Below, piece after piece: positions 1 through 8,168 of a stretch of DNA of 64,000 bases. The notes below the pieces were generated by a model that was not told the DNA's origin, searched no databases, and saw nothing but the letters and a program-made list of their open reading frames with translations. The translations under genes were made by a program, and so were the position numbers. This stretch comes from CAZSNT01 sp964607765 (lineage in GTDB: Bacteria > Verrucomicrobiota > Lentisphaeria > Oligosphaerales > JABHEG01): positions 1 through 64,000 of the forward strand of contig CAZSNT010000032.1 of NCBI GenBank assembly GCA_964607765.1, written 5' to 3'. Within the stretch, counting starts at the first letter, position 1. Each line of letters opens with the position of its first letter.

Positions 1-99
1 TGTGCGGGGGGCGCCGGGCAACCGGCGTCCCTACCGCGTCGGTGAGATTAAGGGCGGAAGCCCAAGCTGAACGCTTGCCCTCGCCGGACGGGGGCTGGG

Positions 100-1938
100 T
101 CACACTCGTCCCAGCACGTCCAGTGCGATATCCACCTTGCCGAAGGGCGCGCTGACCTGGAAGCCCGCAACGCGGTCCGCAATGCGGGCGCAGATCTCCT
201 GCGCGAGTTCGATCCCGGTGCGAATGCCGTCTTCCTTGGTGCGGCAGCGTGACATGCGCTCCACAACCGCGTCGGGGATCTCCACGCCCGGCACTTCGTT
301 GCGCATGAACTCCGCATTCTTCAGGCTCACCAGGGGCCACACGCCTGCAATCACCGGGATGCAGCGGCCGGCAGCGTCCCGTGCCTGGTCGAGGAACCGG
401 AACAACGCCTCCGCGTCGAAGACAGGCTGGGTGATTGCGAACTCCGCACCCGCCTCCACCTTATCGCGGTACCGCTGCACTTCCCGTGACAGGTCGACGG
501 CACAGGGGTTGGCGCCCACCCCGACGAACAGTCCGGCGGGCGGATCGACCGGATTGCCGCCGATGTCCACGCCGTGATTCAGGTTCGTGACAACCTGGGT
601 CAGCCCGATGGCATCCACGTCGAACACGCCGGTTGCGTCGGGGTACTCGCCGAGCTTCGGCGGATCCCCCGTGATGACCAGGAAATTCCGCAGCCCTGCT
701 GCATAGCCGCCGAGCAGATCGGACTGCATGCCGATCAGATTGCGGTCGCGGCAGCAATAGTGCAGGATCGGCTCGATCCCCACCTCCTGCTTGATGGCGA
801 TCGCCGCGATCATGGGCGAGATGCGCGCGCTGGCCCGGGGGCCGTCCGGGATGTTGATGGCATCGACGCCGTGGTAGTGACAGAGCCGCGCCTTCTCCAA
901 CAGCGACGTCAGGTTGCTGGATCGCGGCGGCAGCAGTTCGATCGAGCTCACCTTCCGGCCGCGCGCCAGAAGGCTGGCAAAACGCGATTTGCGTTCTTGC
1001 GGGATCGGCTCCACGTCGGGCCGTTGCTGCACGCTGCTGCGCACCGCAACGTGGCGTTTGACGCCGCTCAGTGTCTTGATGGCCCTGGCGGCGACCCGGA
1101 TGTGTTCGGGGGTCGTGCCGCAACAGCCGCCGACGCCGCGTACTCCGAGCTCGATGAAACGTTTGGCGTACTCGGTGAAGTACTCAGGACTGCTCATGTA
1201 GATCAGACGCCCGTCCACTTCGCGCGGCACACCCGCGTTGGGCATGACGATCAGCGGCTTGTTGGTCAGTGCGATCGCTCCCTCGATGGCGTCGTAGGCC
1301 GGCGCAGGCCCCATGCCGCAGTTGATCCCGATGCCGGCGACCGAGTCGTCCTCAGTCAGGGCAGTCACAACACTGGCAATCGTCGTGCCTACCGCTGTCT
1401 CGCCGCTTTCGGTAAACGCGAACGAAACGAACACCGGGAGCCCCGTCTCCCCGGCAATCCGCGCCGCAACGCGCGCCTGCTCCAGCTCCGAGAACGTCTC
1501 GAGGAGCAGCAGGTCGACACCGGCGTCAGCCAACGTCGTCACCTGCTCGCGGCAGGCGAGCTCGAGTTCGGCCGTCTGGTCCTGCCGCAGCAGCTGACCG
1601 GGACGCAGACACGGCCCCACCGAGCCGGCAACGTAGAGGCTGTCACCCGCCGCCTGTCGGGCAAGGCGTACGGCAGCCTGGTTGATCTCGACCGTCTTCT
1701 CGGCCAGGCCGTATGTTCGGAGTTTGACGCGGTTGGCGCCGAACGTGTTCGTCTCGATGACCTCGGCGCCCGCCGCCACATAGTCGCTGTGGATCGCGGC
1801 AACCAGGTCGCCCCGGGTCAGCGACACCTCGTCGTAGCATGTGTTAACAAACACGCCGCGAGCGTAGAGCATGGTGCCCATGGCGCCGTCAAATACCACG
1901 GGGGCTTCACGGATGCGGTCCAGGAAAGGCTGTTTCAT
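100..1938 (-). CDS. Bifunctional homocysteine S-methyltransferase / 5,10-methylenetetrahydrofolate reductase
   Basis: A 612-residue fusion, the same size and order as Bacillus YitJ. The N-terminal half is a homocysteine methyltransferase barrel: FDGAMGTMLYARG near the start, ETNTFGANR, and the zinc motif GGCCGTTPEHIRV near residue 300. The C-terminal half is a MetF-type reductase (SSIELLPPRSSNL, FLVITGDPPKLGEYPDATGVFD, QPVFDAEALFRFLD). Known family role: it transfers a methyl group to homocysteine and makes methyl-THF from methylene-THF in the cytosol. The ATG at 1938 is chosen because homology begins there; an open frame continues upstream but overlaps the rubredoxin gene. It is last in a minus-strand operon behind split metH and rubredoxin, so a second homocysteine methyltransferase domain sits beside the one of metH. 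Confidence 0.93.
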   Translation of the reverse strand: MKQPFLDRIREAPVVFDGAMGTMLYARGVFVNTCYDEVSLTRGDLVAAIHSDYVAAGAEVIETNTFGANRVKLRTYGLAEKTVEINQAAVRLARQAAGDSLYVAGSVGPCLRPGQLLRQDQTAELELACREQVTTLADAGVDLLLLETFSELEQARVAARIAGETGLPVFVSFAFTESGETAVGTTIASVVTALTEDDSVAGIGINCGMGPAPAYDAIEGAIALTNKPLIVMPNAGVPREVDGRLIYMSSPEYFTEYAKRFIELGVRGVGGCCGTTPEHIRVAARAIKTLSGVKRHVAVRSSVQQRPDVEPIPQERKSRFASLLARGRKVSSIELLPPRSSNLTSLLEKARLCHYHGVDAINIPDGPRASARISPMIAAIAIKQEVGIEPILHYCCRDRNLIGMQSDLLGGYAAGLRNFLVITGDPPKLGEYPDATGVFDVDAIGLTQVVTNLNHGVDIGGNPVDPPAGLFVGVGANPCAVDLSREVQRYRDKVEAGAEFAITQPVFDAEALFRFLDQARDAAGRCIPVIAGVWPLVSLKNAEFMRNEVPGVEIPDAVVERMSRCRTKEDGIRTGIELAQEICARIADRVAGFQVSAPFGKVDIALDVLGRV

Positions 1939-1945
1939 ACGGCTC

Positions 1946-2104
1946 TCAGTCCAGGGGGTCGAACACGTCTGTGGTTGCGTAGCACATGGGGCAGACCCAT
2001 TCCTCGGGCAGGTCCTCGAAAGCTGTGCCCGGCTCGATGTCATTCATCGGGTCGCCCTTCTCCGGGTCATAAATGTAACCGCAGTTCGCGCAGATGTATC
2101 GCAT
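1946..2104 (-). CDS. Rubredoxin
   Basis: A 52-residue protein with both rubredoxin knuckles, ICANCGYIYDPEKGDP at the N-terminus and WVCPMCYATTDVF at the C-terminus, giving four cysteines for one iron. The conserved FEDLPEEWVCP segment is intact. The ATG at 2104 gives the usual rubredoxin length; the longer frame upstream runs through a tandem repeat and is not coding. It is a one-electron carrier of anaerobes and microaerophiles. It lies 7 nt before the HMT-MTHFR gene and about 100 nt after the C-terminal metH piece. The inferred role is supplying electrons to a neighbouring enzyme (reactivation of cob(II)alamin, or MTHFR); the sequence does not prove this. Confidence 0.95.
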   Translation of the reverse strand: MRYICANCGYIYDPEKGDPMNDIEPGTAFEDLPEEWVCPMCYATTDVFDPLD

Positions 2105-2120
2105 TCTTCGCCTATCCCTG

Positions 2121-2204
2121 GTTAGAATGTTGGAGTGCCGGAATGTCGGATTGCCGGATTGGCGTCTGCCGCGTCCGTCCTCGCTCCTCGCTCCCCGCTC
2201 CTCC
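2121..2204. repeat. Short-period tandem arrays (5 x 8 bp, then 4 x 7 bp) in the metH-rubredoxin gap
   Basis: Positions 2121-2160 are five octamers in perfect phase: GTTAGAAT, GTTGGAGT, GCCGGAAT, GTCGGATT, GCCGGATT. After a short interruption, 2178-2204 read TCCTCGC, TCCTCGC, TCCCCGC, TCCTCC as heptamers. On the coding (minus) strand the heptamer array starts at the stop codon of the upstream metH piece (2205-2207). Arrays of the same design but different sequence lie at 11329-11384 and 19954-19995, also inside operons after stop codons. Confidence 0.8.
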
Positions 2205-4661
2205 TCACACTGCAAAGTACTTCGCCTGCGGGTGGTGTGCGATGATTGCGGACGTCGTCTGTTCGGGCACCATCTCCATGGTCTCGGTCAGCGTTACGCC
2301 TATCTGTTCAGGGCGCAGCAGTGCAAACACGGGCACGTGTGCGTCGAGATCGGGGCAGGCCGGGTAGCCGAACCCATAGCGGGATCCACGATACTCCTGC
2401 ACAACATAGCCCGCCAGGGAGTCCGGCTCGGTGTCTGCGATACCCCACTCCCGGCGCATCACGGCGTGCCAATACTCGGCAAGGGCGTCGGTGACCTCTA
2501 CGCTGAAACCGTGCAGCATCAGGTAGTCGTGATAGCGGTCCGCTGCATACAGTTCGTGCGTTGCCTCGCCGACGCGCTCCCCGATCGTGGCCACGAAAAA
2601 GGCGGCAACATCCCCGCCCTGTTCACGCGTCTTGAAATAGTCGGCAATGCACAGATGCGGCGGCTCCTGCCGACGCGGGAAGGGAAATGTCCACTGCTTT
2701 CCTTCCCACTCGACGACCACGGAATCCCCGACGCTGAAGCAGGGGAAGTAGCCGTAGGCGACACGCGGCTGCACCAACGCGTCGCTGACGGACCGCTGCT
2801 TCAGGTCCTCGTACAACGGCCGCACCTTGGTCTCGATCAGTTCATCGTACTCGTCTTTCGACATCTTGGCGCGCCGGTACCCCCAACGTCCACGGAACAG
2901 AGCCTGGGCATTGACGTACGGGAAAATGTCCTGCACCGCAATGCCCGCAGTGTGTCGCGGGCCGAGGAACGGGGCTGCCGGTACGGGCACATCGCGGTCC
3001 AGCTCCATGTCCTTCCTGCCCGGCTTCAGACGTTTCCTCTCACGTGTCGGGTCCCAGGTCGTCGTCGTGAGAGTGCCCGCCTCGAATTCCCGCACCGCGC
3101 TCAGGCCTGCAAAGGCATCCTGGCAGTAGACGACCGGACTGTCGTAGGCGGTCGCACAGGACTCTGCGACGAACTTGCGGGTCAGCGCTGCGCCGCCCAG
3201 AAGAATGGGCACGTCCAGGCCGGCGGCTTTGTACTGCGGCATGCTCTCCTGCATCACAATCGCGGACTTGACCAGGAGCCCGCTCAGCCCGATCAGGTCA
3301 ACGTCCAGCTCGCGAGCCTTCTCGATGATGGTCTCGGCCGGGATCTTGATGCCCAGATTGTGCACTTTGTACCCGTTGTTTGACAGGATCACGTCGACCA
3401 GGTTCTTGCCGATGTCGTGCACATCCCCCTGCACGGTGGCGAGCAGAATGGAGGTCTGAGTTCCCGTCTCAGTGCGGTCCATCAACGGCTCGAGCTGCGC
3501 GACGGCGCGCTTCATCACTTCCGCAGACTGCAACACGAATGGAAGCAGCAACTCGCCCCGGCCGAAAAGCTCACCGACGTGGCGCATGGCCGGTACCAGG
3601 ATCTGATTGATGATGGCGATTGGCGTGTAACGGCGCAGCAGCATCGCCAGCTCGTCCTCCACGCCGTCCTTGCTGCCCGTCACGACCAGGTCGAACAGCT
3701 GCTGCTGCGGCAGGCGCGCCGAGGCCGTGTCTGCTGCGTCATCGTCGCTGTCGCCGGTACCGGTGCCGAAGTGGTCGATGAACTGCAGCAGCGGTGTCTG
3801 GTCGCTGTCGAGAGCGCGGTCGTAAAGCAGGTTCAGGCATACGTCGCGGTCCTCCTGTGAGATCTGCGACAACGGCAGCACTTTGGCCGCATCGATGATC
3901 GCGGCGTCCAGGCCCGCTTCGACGGCTTTGTGCAGAAAGACTGAGTTCAGGATGCGGCGGGAACGGGGCGCGAGCCCGAACGAGATGTTGCTGACTCCAA
4001 GCATTGTGAAGACGCCCGGAAGCTCCGCCTTGATGCGCCGGATGGCGTCCAGCGTCTGGATTGCAGCATCACGCAGACTCTCATCGCCTGCCCCGACCGT
4101 GAACGTCAACGGGTCGAACAGGATGTCGGATGGACGCAGTCCGAACTCACCAACAGCGATGTCGTGGATCTGTTTCGCTGTGGCTACCTTGTCGTCGGCT
4201 GTCATGGCCATGCCGTCCGGGCTGATCGTCAGGGCCACCACGGCGGCACCGTAGCGTTTCGCCAGCCCGCAGACCCGGCGCAGATTGGCGCCGCCGTCTT
4301 CCAGATTGATGGAGTTCACAATGCAGCGCCCCGGGTAAAGCTTGAGGCACGCTTCGATGCACTCCGGGGTCGTGGAATCGAGCATGAGCGGGATCTTGAC
4401 CGACTGCGCATACATCTGTACCAGTGTGGTCAGGTCGCGGCGCTCATCGCGTCCGGCGTAGGCAACGCAGAGATCCAGTGCATGCGCCCCGGCCGTTTCC
4501 TGTTCCACGCCGATGCGCAAGCACCCTTCGTAGTCGTCGGCGAGAAGACACTCCCGGAACGCCCGTGATCCGTTGGCGTTGGACCTCTCACCGATGAGCA
4601 GAGGCGGAATATCCTGAGCAAGGCTCACGGCCTGGTAAAGACTGGCGATGGCAGGTTCCAT
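2205..4661 (-). CDS. metH: Methionine synthase, C-terminal piece (pterin-binding, cobalamin and activation domains)
   Basis: An 818-residue protein equal to MetH without its homocysteine-binding module. In order: pterin-binding barrel (IPPLLIGERSNANGSR at the N-terminus); cap helices (FGRGELLLPFVLQSAEVMK); B12 Rossmann domain with the DxHxxG motif in GDVHDIGKNLV near residue 410, whose His is the lower cobalt ligand; and an AdoMet-dependent reactivation domain ending in YGFGYPACPDLDAHVP. Together with the adjacent HMT piece it should remethylate homocysteine with methyl-THF. The ATG at 4661 lies 47 nt after the stop of the N-terminal piece, at the normal inter-module linker, so the split looks natural rather than a frameshift. 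The open frame continues upstream but only overlaps the neighbour. Confidence 0.93.
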   Translation of the reverse strand: MEPAIASLYQAVSLAQDIPPLLIGERSNANGSRAFRECLLADDYEGCLRIGVEQETAGAHALDLCVAYAGRDERRDLTTLVQMYAQSVKIPLMLDSTTPECIEACLKLYPGRCIVNSINLEDGGANLRRVCGLAKRYGAAVVALTISPDGMAMTADDKVATAKQIHDIAVGEFGLRPSDILFDPLTFTVGAGDESLRDAAIQTLDAIRRIKAELPGVFTMLGVSNISFGLAPRSRRILNSVFLHKAVEAGLDAAIIDAAKVLPLSQISQEDRDVCLNLLYDRALDSDQTPLLQFIDHFGTGTGDSDDDAADTASARLPQQQLFDLVVTGSKDGVEDELAMLLRRYTPIAIINQILVPAMRHVGELFGRGELLLPFVLQSAEVMKRAVAQLEPLMDRTETGTQTSILLATVQGDVHDIGKNLVDVILSNNGYKVHNLGIKIPAETIIEKARELDVDLIGLSGLLVKSAIVMQESMPQYKAAGLDVPILLGGAALTRKFVAESCATAYDSPVVYCQDAFAGLSAVREFEAGTLTTTTWDPTRERKRLKPGRKDMELDRDVPVPAAPFLGPRHTAGIAVQDIFPYVNAQALFRGRWGYRRAKMSKDEYDELIETKVRPLYEDLKQRSVSDALVQPRVAYGYFPCFSVGDSVVVEWEGKQWTFPFPRRQEPPHLCIADYFKTREQGGDVAAFFVATIGERVGEATHELYAADRYHDYLMLHGFSVEVTDALAEYWHAVMRREWGIADTEPDSLAGYVVQEYRGSRYGFGYPACPDLDAHVPVFALLRPEQIGVTLTETMEMVPEQTTSAIIAHHPQAKYFAV

Positions 4662-4708
4662 GAGGTGACTGTCCGTTGTTTGTTGTGCGTTGCCTGCCGG
4701 CTCCGAAC

Positions 4709-5632
4709 TCAGCTGCTGTCCGACACGATGCCCGGCGTGACCCCGGTGAGCGTGTCGGCGAGCACTCGGATGTGTTCCGGGGTCGAACCGCAGCAGCCGC
4801 CCACGATGCTCACACCAAAGTGCTCTACGAAACGTCTCATCTGCCGTGCGAACTCCGCAGGGGACAGGGGGTAGCAAGTGTGGCCGTCCACGATCTCCGG
4901 CAGGCCCTGGTTGGGGATGCAGGAGATCCGCCGTGGCCAGTTGCGGCCGAGGTAGCGGATGTGTGACTCCATGTGCTCAGGGCCGGTGGCGCAGTTCAGG
5001 CCCAACGCGAAGACGGGGAAAGGCTCGACAGTCACCGCAGCTGCGGCAACGTCAGAGCCCACCAGCATCGTGCCCGTGTTCTCCAGCGTCAAGGAGACCA
5101 TGACGGGAACATCGCGGTCGGCCTCCGCCAGAACGTCGAAGCAGGTAACCAGCGCCGTCTTGACCTGAAGCAGGTCCTGGCACGTCTCGATCAGCAGCAG
5201 GTCCACTCCGGCCCGCACCAGCGCGCGCATCTGCTCAGCGTACGCGTCCGCCAAGTCGTCAGGCGCGATGTGGCCGAGCGACGGCAGGCGTGTCGTGGGA
5301 CCGATCGACCCCGCAACGTAGCGCCCGGGCCGGTCGGCAATGGCGTCCCGTGCATGACGGACAGCCGCTTCGTTCATCTCCGCCACGCGGTCCTCAAGAC
5401 CGTATTCGGCCAGGACGATGCGGCTGGCCCCGAACGTATTGGTCTCCAATACCACGGCTCCCGCATCGACGAAGGACGCGTGCAGCTCGGCAATGGCCGA
5501 CGGCGCAGACAGGTTCAGGTACTCGTTGCAGCCTTCCTTCCCGTCCCAGACCGCCGCCGGCAGGTCCATGGTCTGCAGGTTGGTGCCGCAGGCGCCGTCG
5601 AAAATCAGTAGGTTGTGGTCTGTTACCGACAC
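4709..5632 (-). CDS. Methionine synthase, N-terminal piece (homocysteine S-methyltransferase domain)
   Basis: A 307-residue Zn-dependent homocysteine methyltransferase domain: LIFDGACGTNLQ at the start, ETNTFGASR, LLIETCQDLLQVKTAL, GLNCATGPEHM, and the zinc motif GGCCGSTPEHIRV near the C-terminus. This corresponds to residues ~1-320 of a standard MetH, whose remaining modules are encoded by the next gene. The GTG at 5632 is chosen because an AAAGGAAA ribosome-binding site precedes it at good spacing and the domain starts right after; the upstream frame lacks homology. It is the first gene of the minus-strand methionine operon. No SAM or SAH riboswitch is recognisable in the leader. Confidence 0.9.
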   Translation of the reverse strand: MSVTDHNLLIFDGACGTNLQTMDLPAAVWDGKEGCNEYLNLSAPSAIAELHASFVDAGAVVLETNTFGASRIVLAEYGLEDRVAEMNEAAVRHARDAIADRPGRYVAGSIGPTTRLPSLGHIAPDDLADAYAEQMRALVRAGVDLLLIETCQDLLQVKTALVTCFDVLAEADRDVPVMVSLTLENTGTMLVGSDVAAAAVTVEPFPVFALGLNCATGPEHMESHIRYLGRNWPRRISCIPNQGLPEIVDGHTCYPLSPAEFARQMRRFVEHFGVSIVGGCCGSTPEHIRVLADTLTGVTPGIVSDSS

Positions 5633-6039
5633 TCTCGCGTTTTCCTTTGCTTCGCTGTGATCACGGTTCCTGGATTCGACACCGCAATGCGCCGTAAGTG
5701 CCAACGCGTCGCGAAGTGAGCCCGTGCTATAGTATACGGCTGCGAGTGATCCGCCGCAGCGCAGGTCGCGAGAGCAGGACAACTCCACCGATGACTGACG
5801 ACATCCCCAGACGCCGGTTCTGGGCCGAGCAGATGGACGCGGCACATGCGTTCATGCTCGAGCTGCTCGACTACCCTGTGGTCGAGTGCAGTGAGCCGCT
5901 GCTGCAGTAATTCCCAACCGTCGATTAGACATAGCGGCACTGCGTGTTAAAGTTGGCTGATTCTGATCAAGTGCAGCTGTTTCAATGGTGGGGTTTCGTA
6001 AGGATGACAAAACAGCCCGGGGTTAGAAAGGATATCGTG
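5633..6039. other. Divergent intergenic region between metH operon and dksA-like gene
   Basis: About 400 bp holding the 39-aa ORF described separately and, at about 5730-5740, the AT-rich TATAGTATAC palindrome-like stretch that could serve as a -10 in either direction. No convincing -35 partner, riboswitch or terminator hairpin was seen. Confidence 0.5.
5791..5910 (+). CDS. Small ORF, 39 aa, unknown
   Basis: An ATG-initiated frame (MTDDIPRRRFWAEQMDAAHAF at the start, ending YPVVECSEPLLQ) that looks protein-like: amphipathic, rich in acidic and aromatic residues and unlike the Arg/Ser-rich shadow frames nearby. It lies alone between divergent metH and the dksA-like gene. A TATAGTATAC stretch at about 5730-5740 could supply a -10 element for either direction. 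I do not recognise the family with certainty. It may be a genuine small protein or the amino-terminal remnant of a longer gene ended by the TAA at 5908. Confidence 0.4.
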   Translation: MTDDIPRRRFWAEQMDAAHAFMLELLDYPVVECSEPLLQ

Positions 6040-6435
6040 ATGAGCCTGACGTCAGAGCAAGTTACCGAGCTGCGGGATTTGCTGGAAGCCGAGCGTGAGG
6101 AGATTGTCCTCCAAGTCAAGGGCGTAGCGGGGAAGGCCGCCGCGAGCCACGGGGATTCCGGCGATCTGTCAACCAGCGACATTGATGCGGAGCTGACGTG
6201 GGGGCTCGGCGAGCACGAGACCAACCGGCTGCGGGAACTGGAACAGGCCCTGAGCCGCATGGAAACGGGAACTTACGGTATCTGCGAGATGTGCGAGGAG
6301 CCCATCCCGTTCGCTCGCCTCAAGGTCATGCCGTCCGCTCGCTACACGGTCGACTGTCAGGAAGAAGTCGAGCGTGAACAGGCGGGCTTCGGCCGCGCTG
6401 AGGCCCGTCCGCGCCGGTCCGTGAAGGCGCGCTGA
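6040..6435 (+). CDS. DksA/TraR-type zinc-finger protein (one zinc Cys replaced)
   Basis: 131 residues: an alpha-helical coiled-coil N-terminal half, then the DksA-like finger YGICEMCEEPIPFARL...ARYTVDCQEEVE. The canonical four cysteines are reduced to three (C82, C85, C106); position 103 is Thr where CxxC is expected. Family role: binds the RNA polymerase secondary channel and modulates initiation. The ATG at 6040 is preferred because AGAAAGGA lies 7 nt upstream; a GTG sits immediately before it and another ATG occurs at 6004 without an evident binding site. It ends 1 nt before the convergent citrate synthase gene. The missing Cys could mean weakened zinc binding, as in known DksA2-type proteins. 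Confidence 0.85.
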   Translation: MSLTSEQVTELRDLLEAEREEIVLQVKGVAGKAAASHGDSGDLSTSDIDAELTWGLGEHETNRLRELEQALSRMETGTYGICEMCEEPIPFARLKVMPSARYTVDCQEEVEREQAGFGRAEARPRRSVKAR

Positions 6436-6436
6436 G

Positions 6437-7837
6437 CTACTTGCGTTCGGCCAACGGCGTGTACTGGCGGTCGAACTTGCCCGTGTAGATGGCGCGCGGC
6501 CGGAAAATGCGGTTGTTGCGCAAGTATTCCAACACACGCGCAGTCCACCCCGCCACGCGGCTGACCGTGAAGATCGGCGTATACATCTCGGCGGGGATGC
6601 CCAGCGCGTCGTAGACGATTCCCGAGTAGAAGTCCACATTCGGGAAAATCCTCTTGGTTTCGCCCAGTCTGTCGACCACCCTCTCCTCCAACTCACGCGC
6701 AGTCGCGTAGATGACGCGGGATCGTGCGTTACCCGCGGTCAGCAGTTCCGCCAGCGGTTTCAGGATACGTGCCCTTGGGTCATAGGCCTTGTACACCCGG
6801 TGACCAAACCCGAAGATCTTACGCTTCTTTGACATCTGCCTGTCAAACCAGGCAGCGACGTTCTCCGGCCCCCCGATACGCTCCAGCGTGCGCAGCACCT
6901 GTTCGTTCGCTCCACCGTGCAGCGGCCCGTTCAGCGCCGCAATGCCGGCGCCGATCGAGAAGTAGATGTCCGAGAGCGTGGAGGCCACCACAAGCGTTGC
7001 GAAAGTACTGGCGTTCATGCCATGGTCGGCGTGCAGGATGAGAGCCACGTCCATGACGCGTTCCTCCACCGGCGTGGGCTTCCGGCCCGTCATCGTGTAG
7101 AGGAAGTTGGCGGCATAGCTCAGGTCGGGATCCGGCTCCAACGGCAGGTGCTCGTCACGCACGCGCGCCACGGCAGCGGCGAGAGTGGGCACACCGGCAA
7201 GCAACCGATAGGCCGACGTGATGCCCTCCGCGCCGCTCAGGCTGGTATCCACGCCCACGGGGCGCTGGTGACGCTTGCCGCGGAATTCGTAGACCGCGTG
7301 CTCCGTACCCATGGGTTTGGTCTCCATGGGGATCGAGTCCTCATCCGCACCCACCAGCTCAATCGCGCTCGTGCTGGCTGTCGGTTTGTCACGATAGGTC
7401 TGCTTCTGCCGCATCAGATTGACCGCCAGACGCAAAGCCGCCATGCAACTCATGTCTTCGATCGGGAAGCTCATCAGGGAGCGTTTTGTCTTGGGCAGGT
7501 GTCGGTATCTGCCCAACCGCTTCTTGAACCGCGCCAACTGCTTCTCGTTCGGCAGCCGGCCGTGCAGGAGCAGGTAGCTGACCTCCTCATACGTCGAGTG
7601 CGCAGCCAGATCGAAGATGTCATAGCCCCGGTAGATCAGCCAGCCCTTGCTGCCGTTGACGTAACCGACTTTCGACTGGCAGGCAATGGCGCCCTCCAGG
7701 CCCGGACCGACCGTACACGACACCGGCCACTTGATGGGCCGCGTCAACCCGGGCTCGGGCTCGTTCTCCGTCTCGGCTCGTGCACGCCGGCCGGCGTCGA
7801 GAATCAGTTCGGTGATGCTGCTTGTGTCAGTTATCAT
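6437..7837 (-). CDS. gltA: Citrate synthase
   Basis: 466 residues with all citrate synthase hallmarks: LIYRGYDIFDLA, ILHADHGMNASTF carrying the first catalytic His, GPLHGGANE, FGFGHRVYK with the second His, and the catalytic Asp in FPNVDFYSGIVY. It condenses acetyl-CoA and oxaloacetate in the cytosol. It is longer than many bacterial enzymes because of a ~45-residue insert around residues 155-205 (ASTSAIELVGADEDSIPMET and following) between the small-domain helices, and an N-terminal extension. It is convergent with the dksA-like gene. The start at 7837 is the first in-frame ATG; ACTGACACAAGC follows rather than a strong binding site, so an alternative start is possible. Confidence 0.95.
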   Translation of the reverse strand: MITDTSSITELILDAGRRARAETENEPEPGLTRPIKWPVSCTVGPGLEGAIACQSKVGYVNGSKGWLIYRGYDIFDLAAHSTYEEVSYLLLHGRLPNEKQLARFKKRLGRYRHLPKTKRSLMSFPIEDMSCMAALRLAVNLMRQKQTYRDKPTASTSAIELVGADEDSIPMETKPMGTEHAVYEFRGKRHQRPVGVDTSLSGAEGITSAYRLLAGVPTLAAAVARVRDEHLPLEPDPDLSYAANFLYTMTGRKPTPVEERVMDVALILHADHGMNASTFATLVVASTLSDIYFSIGAGIAALNGPLHGGANEQVLRTLERIGGPENVAAWFDRQMSKKRKIFGFGHRVYKAYDPRARILKPLAELLTAGNARSRVIYATARELEERVVDRLGETKRIFPNVDFYSGIVYDALGIPAEMYTPIFTVSRVAGWTARVLEYLRNNRIFRPRAIYTGKFDRQYTPLAERK

Positions 7838-8168
7838 GTTCAGAGTGCTCCTCTGGTTGCTGTCTCAGCCGGGCAAGAAGCCGGATGCCGGGGTGGCAGC
7901 CAAGCCTAGTGATGGGTGCCGTGCCGAAGTCTGGAGATTCTCCCCCACTCCGGGCCGTGTAACGGACCCGCATTCCCGCCGATCTCCATCTGTTACAATA
8001 GCAGCAGAATGCAGAAAGAGAAGCCGATGCCTCGGAGTGGGCCGCAACAGCCCGTGTCGAAGAGGCCGGTCTGCAGCGGAGAAAACAAGTTTTTGTCGGC
8101 CAGATGTGTTGAGATTTGGCAAAAGTGGAGTCCATTATTTCTTTTTTCGGTCAGTCGGGCGAGAAACA
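7838..8168. other. Divergent intergenic region gltA / DUF6178-like gene
   Basis: 331 bp without a supported gene. The right half is AT-richer and holds a candidate promoter for the rightward gene: TTGAGA at 8109-8114 and CATTAT at 8133-8138 (18-bp spacer). No terminator or conserved RNA structure was recognised. Confidence 0.4.

Noticed and set aside
1..99. Hairpin CGCCGG-GCAA-CCGGCG as the operon terminator
   Set aside because: Located 70 bp beyond the metF stop with no U-tract; six base pairs can arise by chance in GC-rich DNA. Kept as unassigned.
574..2367. 597-codon plus-strand frame over metF and rubredoxin
   Set aside because: Shadow of the opposite-strand HMT-MTHFR gene; no recognisable domain and crosses the intergenic octamer array.
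4662..4708. Frameshift or sequencing error splitting metH
   Set aside because: The break falls at the inter-module linker, and both pieces have complete domains, own start codons and a clean 47-bp gap.
5633..5790. SAM/SAH riboswitch upstream of metH
   Set aside because: I looked for the conserved blocks of SAM-I, SAM-II and SAH aptamers on the minus strand and saw none.
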